Assembly (NCBI GenBank): GCA_910584735.1
Contig: CAJUBM010000007.1
Coordinates: 1 to 38,353 of the forward strand
Direction of reading: 5' to 3'
DNA: 38,353 nucleotides
Source of the DNA: an uncultured Muribaculaceae bacterium
GTDB taxonomy: Bacteria; Bacteroidota; Bacteroidia; Bacteroidales; Muribaculaceae
Shown here: one piece after another, positions 33,492-38,353 of the stretch
How positions within the stretch are numbered: position 1 is the first letter of the stretch
Layout: each line of letters opens with the position of its first letter
Made by a program: the position numbers and the translations under genes
Notes under the pieces: generated by a model
Seen by the model: only the letters and a program-made list of their open reading frames with translations
The model's database searches: none
What the model was told of the DNA's origin: nothing

Positions 33492-34688
33492 CTACGACCT
33501 TTCCAAATATCGTTCGCACCAGCGGGCAATCCGCTCCAGCCCCTCGGCCAACAGCTTCCGCGAAGTTGCGACATTAAGCCTTATATACCCCCCGGAGCCG
33601 TACATCTCGCCACAGTTCACCCACACCCGGGCCTCCGCCTTAAGCCTCCGTTCCATATCTGAGGCCGGGATTCCCAACGAGGACACATCCACCCACGGGA
33701 GATATGTAGCCTCCAACAACGACACGGGACATTGCGGCAACCGTTTCCGCATGAAGTCTGCAAGAAATAGATAATTTTCATGCAGATATTGCCGGAGAGC
33801 GTCCAGCCATCGGGCGCCCTCGCGGCTATAGGCGGCCTTAAGCCCTACTACGCCGAAGGGATTCACATCACATACCTCGTTGATGTTTATTGCCTTGTCT
33901 ATGGCATCGCGGACATCCGTGCCGTCCTCGGCGGCAGGAGGACATACTATATTGGCAATCTGCAACCCTGCGGTATTGAACGCTTTTGACGGAGACAGGC
34001 AGACTATTGCCGAGGGGTCGACCGTGCCATAGGGGGTATATTCCATGCCGGGCATAGTAAGTTCGCAATGAATCTCGTCCGACACAACCCGTACACCGTG
34101 ACGGCGGCATATCTCGGCCACACGCCCGAGTTCTTCACGGCTCCAGGCGCGCCCTGCCGGATTATGCGGGTTGCAGAGCAACAGAAGCCGTGCCTCAGGG
34201 CGCGATACCTCACGTTCAAGCGCCTCATAATCCATGCGGTAGGTAAAACGCCCGTCAGGAAGGTCCTCCCGCAGCAACGGGGCATCCAGTTGCACACATC
34301 CGCTGTTCCTTATGGATGAGAAGAAACAATTATAGACCGGCGTCTGAACCACCACGCCGTCCCCGGGGCGACACAACCCCTGGATTATAGCGGAAATGGC
34401 AGGGACCACGCCGGAGGTGTAAATAACCCTGTTACGTTCGATATGATACCCGTGGCGCCTTTCGAACCAGTCGGTAAGCGCCCGGTAATAATCATCGTCC
34501 ACCAACGTGTAGCCGAACACGGCGTGGTCCACGCGGCGCCGCAGGGCATCCACCACCGCCGGTGCCGTACGGAAATCCATGTCGGCCACCCATAGCGGTA
34601 TTATATCCGCATCCACGGCAGAATCCCATTTATAGGAACCCGACCCACGGCGGCAAGGCACATCATCAAAATCAAAATCTTTCTCCAT
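33492..34688 (-). CDS. PatB/MalY-type PLP C-S lyase (cystathionine beta-lyase-like)
   Basis: A 398-residue class I/II aminotransferase-fold enzyme of the MalY/PatB group. Seen: the substrate-loop start IIPLWVADMDF, GYTLVDDDYYRALTDWFERRHGY (in parts), NPHNPAGR at 173-180, D204 in VVSDEIHCEL (binds the PLP ring nitrogen), and the PLP lysine K235 in LSPSKAFNTAG. Members cleave cystathionine and other cysteine thioethers to a thiol, pyruvate and ammonia, and some repress as MalY does. The ATG at 34688 is preferred over the TTG at 34706. The close coupling to a MATE transporter suggests lysis and export of a cysteine conjugate or thiol, an inference. Confidence 0.9.
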   Translation of the reverse strand: MEKDFDFDDVPCRRGSGSYKWDSAVDADIIPLWVADMDFRTAPAVVDALRRRVDHAVFGYTLVDDDYYRALTDWFERRHGYHIERNRVIYTSGVVPAISAIIQGLCRPGDGVVVQTPVYNCFFSSIRNSGCVQLDAPLLREDLPDGRFTYRMDYEALEREVSRPEARLLLLCNPHNPAGRAWSREELGRVAEICRRHGVRVVSDEIHCELTMPGMEYTPYGTVDPSAIVCLSPSKAFNTAGLQIANIVCPPAAEDGTDVRDAIDKAININEVCDVNPFGVVGLKAAYSREGARWLDALRQYLHENYLFLADFMRKRLPQCPVSLLEATYLPWVDVSSLGIPASDMERRLKAEARVWVNCGEMYGSGGYIRLNVATSRKLLAEGLERIARWCERYLERS

Positions 34689-34716
34689 AAACCTGAAATC
34701 CGGCAAATCCGGAAGC

Positions 34717-35610
34717 CTATAGCTCTGTCTCTATACGGCAGTCAGCCGGGGAGAGCACATTCTTGTCTATTATCACCTCGCCTATGCTGAGAGCCTTCAA
34801 CGAGCCGGAACGCGGATTCTTCACACTCACGATCTGCGAGCCGACAACGGCCTGAAGCGTTGAATCCTCGAAGGACAGGTCGCACTCATCACCCATCACG
34901 CAGTCCTCCATGACGAGGTTCTCGCAATAGCATAGCGGCTGTGTCCCGTTTATACGGCAGCGCACCAGACGCAGGTTGCGTGAGTGCCACCCAAGGTATT
35001 CCCCATCAATCTCGGAATCATACACGGTCACATTGTCCGTCTCCCAAAAGGCATCTTTTGAATGTATCACCGCGTTACGTATCACAACGTTGCGACAATA
35101 TTGGAATGAATAATTACCCTCCTGGCGGTAACCGTCGATATCAATATCCGAGCAGTGGGCGAACACATAATCGGCGTTCTTCACCGACACATTCCGCAGC
35201 CTGATTCCCCGGCAGTCCCAAAGCGTCTCCTGAGCATCCGGAATCTCCACATCCTCCAGTTCGAGCGAATCCATCTCGCGGAACATCTTGGGGGCGTCCA
35301 CCCGGGTGTGCCTCATCACGAGATTACGCGAATACCACAACGCCGCCCTGGCCCCGGGGGTGAACACACAGTTCTCAATCCTGAAGCCATCTACATGCCA
35401 GAACGGATATTTACCCTCGAAAGTACATTCCGTGGCTTGTATGTCGCTACAGCATTTCAATGCCGACTCACCCACATGGAAAACACACTTATGCAAATCA
35501 AGCCTGTGGGTGGCAAACAGGGCGCGTTCGCCGCCGAACTCTTTCCCTTCTACCTTTTTCAGGCCGTCCACGGAGCAACAGACCCCGTTCATCTCTTTAT
35601 CACATCCCAT
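34717..35610 (-). CDS. DUF3737 family right-handed beta-helix protein
   Basis: A 297-residue protein made almost entirely of short repeats of the beta-helix kind. The DUF3737 signature steps are in order: EFGGERALFATHRLDL, ESALKCCSDIQATECTFEGKYPFWH (in parts), ALWYSRNLVMRHT, APKMFREMDSLELEDV, AQETLWDC, KDAFWETDNVTVYDSEIDGEYLGWHS (in parts), PLCYCENLVMEDC, and the end KNPRSGSLKALSIGEVIID. The function of DUF3737 is unknown to me. The ATG at 35610 fits the family length. A GTG at 35667 would add RRWLCIFLILEILVMGC, which looks like a lipoprotein signal and may matter (see findings). It precedes the lyase gene. Confidence 0.9.
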   Translation of the reverse strand: MGCDKEMNGVCCSVDGLKKVEGKEFGGERALFATHRLDLHKCVFHVGESALKCCSDIQATECTFEGKYPFWHVDGFRIENCVFTPGARAALWYSRNLVMRHTRVDAPKMFREMDSLELEDVEIPDAQETLWDCRGIRLRNVSVKNADYVFAHCSDIDIDGYRQEGNYSFQYCRNVVIRNAVIHSKDAFWETDNVTVYDSEIDGEYLGWHSRNLRLVRCRINGTQPLCYCENLVMEDCVMGDECDLSFEDSTLQAVVGSQIVSVKNPRSGSLKALSIGEVIIDKNVLSPADCRIETEL

Positions 35611-35682
35611 CACTAATATTTCTAAAATCAAAAAAATACAGAGCCACCTGCGGGTACAAAACCCCACAGGCGTCTACAACTA

Positions 35683-35690
35683 CAAAGTTA
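35683..35690 (-). promoter_or_regulatory. -7 element upstream of the DUF3737 gene
   Basis: On the minus strand TAACTTTG (35690-35683) is a full match to the Bacteroidetes -7 box. A TTTG at 35710-35707 is a possible -33 element, but the 16-base spacer is short. Transcription would start near 35676. The rest of 35700-35926, upstream of the divergent response regulator, shows no clear promoter for that gene. Confidence 0.5.
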
Positions 35691-35926
35691 ATAAAAAACA
35701 GCCAATCAAAAGGCAGCCCGCTCTTTTTAACTAAATTTAACTACGATTACGCATCTATTCCAACTTTTTGGCGTAAATTTATATCCCAAAACAGAACAAT
35801 GCAGCGCCATATTGCCAGAAAAGGCTCACAACAGGCCGTACCAGCAATGGATTCCAGCATGTTTACAACCTAATATCCAACACGATACGCCGCATAAGAA
35901 ACCATTCATCCGTAATATATCGACCA

Positions 35927-36631
35927 ATGAGAACCCAGATACTTGTAATAGATGACGAAGAATCTTACTGCGAGATTCTGAAATACGGCCTTCAGAAAGA
36001 GGGCTACGAAGTAGAGACCGCCGACTCTGCAGAAACAGCACTGGGTATGGACCTGTCCATATACCAGCTTATGATTGTGGACATAATGATGGAGCGCCTC
36101 AGCGGCTTTGACTTCGCAAAGCGCGTCCGCAACAACCCGCAGACCGAGTTTACCCCGATAATCTTCTGCTCCGCCCTCAACGGCGAGGATGATACGGTAA
36201 TGGGGCTTAACATAGGCGCAGACGACTATATCACCAAGCCTTTCACCATGGCCGAGGTGATAGCCCGCGTACGCGCCGTACTGCGCCGCACGGGAGCCTC
36301 TATACGCAACGAGATAAACGCATCGCGCAGCAACTACGAGCCCGACATAACATTCCGAACACTCAGACTCGACCGCAACAACAAGACCTGCTTCATAAAC
36401 GGCAATAAAATCGACCTCACCCCCCGGGAGTTCAACCTGCTCCATTTCTTCCTGACCCATCGCGAGCGCATCCACTCACGCGAAGAGATAATGAACGAGG
36501 TATTCGGCCAGACAGTGACCTCGCGGGCAATTGACACCAACATCACCCGCCTGCGCAAGAAACTCGGCCCCTACGGAGAGAATATCCAGACACGACTCGG
36601 TTTCGGTTACGGCTTCAAGGCCGACATCTAA
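35927..36631 (+). CDS. OmpR/PhoB-family response regulator
   Basis: A 234-residue regulator with a receiver domain (1-120): acidic pair D9/D10, phospho-acceptor D52 in MIVDIMMERLSG, S82, and K104 in YITKPF. A winged-helix output domain (about 135-234) has LTPREFNLLHFFLTHRERIHSREEI (in parts) and AIDTNITRLRKKLG, ending in GFGYGFKADI. It would bind DNA when phosphorylated by the kinase encoded 54 bases downstream. It is not the RprY type as far as I can tell, and I give no symbol. The target genes are not visible. Confidence 0.95.
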   Translation: MRTQILVIDDEESYCEILKYGLQKEGYEVETADSAETALGMDLSIYQLMIVDIMMERLSGFDFAKRVRNNPQTEFTPIIFCSALNGEDDTVMGLNIGADDYITKPFTMAEVIARVRAVLRRTGASIRNEINASRSNYEPDITFRTLRLDRNNKTCFINGNKIDLTPREFNLLHFFLTHRERIHSREEIMNEVFGQTVTSRAIDTNITRLRKKLGPYGENIQTRLGFGYGFKADI

Positions 36632-36684
36632 CCGGCCCGGACACAACATCCCTCCCTCTCCAAGAGATTTCTAAAACGGGTCTT

Positions 36685-38199
36685 GTGAAGCGAAACATAA
36701 AATACCAGCTCAAACTGTTTCTTACCGCTACTTTCTGCATATGGGTGGTGGTACTGGGATTCGCATGGCTGCAATACCATGTGGAAAAAGACACGCGTCA
36801 GAGCCTGGTGAAACAGCGTGTACGCCTTGCCGTAGGCAATATCATCGATGCCCACGAGAAAGGACGCGACATCAGAGAGTACATGGACTTCATCGACAGG
36901 TATTTCTCTAATTCCGACCTACAGGACATCTCAATAACCATTTACAATACGCGCACCGGCAAGGCTCTCTACTCCATAGGGAAGCTGCGCCCCTACATGC
37001 CCTCGAACATAGACGAGGCCGAAGAAGAGACCTATTCCGACGGATCGACAGTAAGACGTCTGAGCGATATAACCGTAGGGCCGGACAAGGATAAGATATT
37101 TTTCTTCTCCACACGAATATCTCCGGATGAGCAAATCGAAGTGCGTACATACCTGCCCTATTCGGCAGATGTAAGAAAAGCCCTACAAATCAAGCCGATA
37201 TTCTGGATAATGATACTCGGAGTAGGCATCGTAGGCACTTTACTCGCATTCTTTGTCACCAAACACCAGGCAAAGAACGTTGCCCTTCTTCACGATTTCG
37301 CGCGACGGGCCGCATCCGACCGCGACTTCATCCCCATGGGCGACTTCCCATCCGATGAGATAGGCGATATATCGCGACAGATCGTAGCCATCTACAACTC
37401 CCGTATGCAGGCCAACGTGCGCCGTGAACGCGAACACGTAATCGCACTCAAAGCCACCGATGAGAAGAACCAGATGAAGCGCGCTCTTACCAACAACATA
37501 TCGCACGAACTTAAGACCCCCGTAGGCATTATCCGTGGTTACGTCGACATGATGATCTCCCAGCCCGACATGCCGGACGAAGACCGCATACATTTCCTTG
37601 AGAAAACCCAGCAGAACGTGGAACGAATAGTAGGTATGCTTGCCGACCTTTCCACTATGACCCGCCTGGAGGAGGGGGCTCGCAACATATCAGTGAAAAC
37701 CCTGAACTTCCATGACTTCATCTTCACTCTTGAGGAAGACCTGCGCAACGGAGGACTTACCGGCGACATGGATTTCAGGTACAACCTGCCTCTGGAATGT
37801 TTCGTAAAAGGGAATGAGGGGCTCCTAACATCCGCCATAACCAACCTCGTGAAAAATGCCAGGGCATACTCCCAGGGGACGCAGATGGGCATAGAACTCC
37901 TCGGACGCAACGAGAGCTATTACACATTCGCTTTCTACGACAACGGCGTTGGCGTAGGGGAAGAACATCTGCAATATCTTTTCGACCGCTTCTACCGCAT
38001 AGACGTAGGCCGTTCGCGCAAATCCGGCGGTACCGGCCTGGGGCTCCCCATCGTAAAAAGCTCCATCAACTCAATGGGCGGTTCAATAACCGTCCGCAAC
38101 CGCCGTGGCGGCGGCCTGGAGTTCGTATTCACCCTCCCCCGCGCCAAGCAGCCATCAAACACACCCACCGCTGACACCGCTACTCCCCCCACCGAATAA
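36685..38199 (+). CDS. Membrane sensor histidine kinase
   Basis: A 504-residue kinase. Transmembrane helix 1 is about 9-30 (LFLTATFCIWVVVLGFAWL) and a periplasmic sensor domain of about 140 residues follows. Transmembrane helix 2 is about 171-192 (PIFWIMILGVGIVGTLLAFF). After it come a HAMP-like linker, a HisKA domain with H274 in NNISHELKTPVGIIRGY, and a HATPase domain with the N box (TNLVKNARAYS), DNGVGVG, FDRFYRI and GGTGLGLPIVKSS. The start is a GTG at 36685 with no nearby ATG that keeps helix 1. It is the cognate partner of the regulator just upstream. The periplasmic domain has no family I recognise, so the signal is unknown. Confidence 0.94.
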   Translation: MKRNIKYQLKLFLTATFCIWVVVLGFAWLQYHVEKDTRQSLVKQRVRLAVGNIIDAHEKGRDIREYMDFIDRYFSNSDLQDISITIYNTRTGKALYSIGKLRPYMPSNIDEAEEETYSDGSTVRRLSDITVGPDKDKIFFFSTRISPDEQIEVRTYLPYSADVRKALQIKPIFWIMILGVGIVGTLLAFFVTKHQAKNVALLHDFARRAASDRDFIPMGDFPSDEIGDISRQIVAIYNSRMQANVRREREHVIALKATDEKNQMKRALTNNISHELKTPVGIIRGYVDMMISQPDMPDEDRIHFLEKTQQNVERIVGMLADLSTMTRLEEGARNISVKTLNFHDFIFTLEEDLRNGGLTGDMDFRYNLPLECFVKGNEGLLTSAITNLVKNARAYSQGTQMGIELLGRNESYYTFAFYDNGVGVGEEHLQYLFDRFYRIDVGRSRKSGGTGLGLPIVKSSINSMGGSITVRNRRGGGLEFVFTLPRAKQPSNTPTADTATPPTE

Positions 38200-38353
38200 A
38201 GCCAACACAAATCACATCGCCTCTGCTATATAACGCATTTGGCAATGGCGTTGTGTCAAAATTCGGAGACACCAATCTTCCAACGGAAATCATTATCTGA
38301 GGTAACTTTATAGTGGCGCCGGACCTCCGGGACGGCAGGCCACCAGAAGAGGC

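Noticed and set aside
38200..38353. Possible gene start in the last 154 bases (an open minus frame and a short plus frame from an ATG near 38245).
   Set aside because: The minus frame runs into the kinase gene as its shadow, and the plus frame ends after about 22 codons with no family resemblance. A TAACTTTA near 38303 is only a partial -7 box.

Overview
The window looks like chromosomal DNA from a gut-type member of the order Bacteroidales, possibly Muribaculaceae-like (the family is an inference). The evidence is a fused MurF-alanine racemase, a long SecA with a C-terminal zinc motif, a PorE-type lipoprotein, type IX secretion (T9SS) cargo tails, a DUF4105/Lnb-type protein, and repeated promoters of the Bacteroidetes form TTG-N19/20-TAnnTTTG. 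Recognisable Shine-Dalgarno sequences are scarce, as usual for this phylum. The whole + strand looks C-rich relative to G by eye, so the window probably lies on one replichore with the minus strand leading.

Layout. 1-1020 (minus): a BlaI/MecI-type repressor with two perfect tandem operators over its promoter, then an M56/BlaR1-like membrane protein that stops before its protease motif. 1132-1990: an AT-rich ORF6N-domain gene, a 172-bp inverted-repeat element and a bidirectional terminator. 2011-17023 (all minus): a housekeeping and envelope block with a coiled-coil membrane protein, secA, a PafA-like protein that has lost its catalytic residues, a DUF4105/Lnb-like candidate lipoprotein N-acyltransferase, a 185-bp imperfect palindrome, murF-alr, a GSCFA protein, porE, parB and parA. 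17240-17878 (plus): a small two-gene unit resembling a PemK/MazF toxin-antitoxin pair, with its own promoter. 18003-23387 (plus): surE, a KefB-type antiporter, pepT and miaA, closed by a strong terminator.

23595-31933 (minus): two large T9SS-exported proteins, one with Fn3 and jelly-roll domains and one a C10 (streptopain-like) cysteine protease. Upstream of them is a TPR/membrane/AraC-type regulator whose reading frame is cut by a single in-frame TAG. 32023-35610 (minus): a DUF3737, PatB/MalY-type C-S lyase and MATE transporter gene set. 35927-38199 (plus): an OmpR-type response regulator and its histidine kinase. The last 154 bases hold no gene I can support.

How the genes fit together: much of the window concerns the cell envelope. 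It covers Sec export, lipoprotein maturation, peptidoglycan precursor synthesis, the peptidoglycan-anchored T9SS subunit PorE and T9SS cargo. The points most worth a second look are the two long inverted-repeat elements, the degenerate phosphatase beside secA, the protease-less BlaR1-like protein under an intact BlaI circuit, the amber-interrupted regulator next to the T9SS cargo genes, and the small TA-like unit beside parAB.
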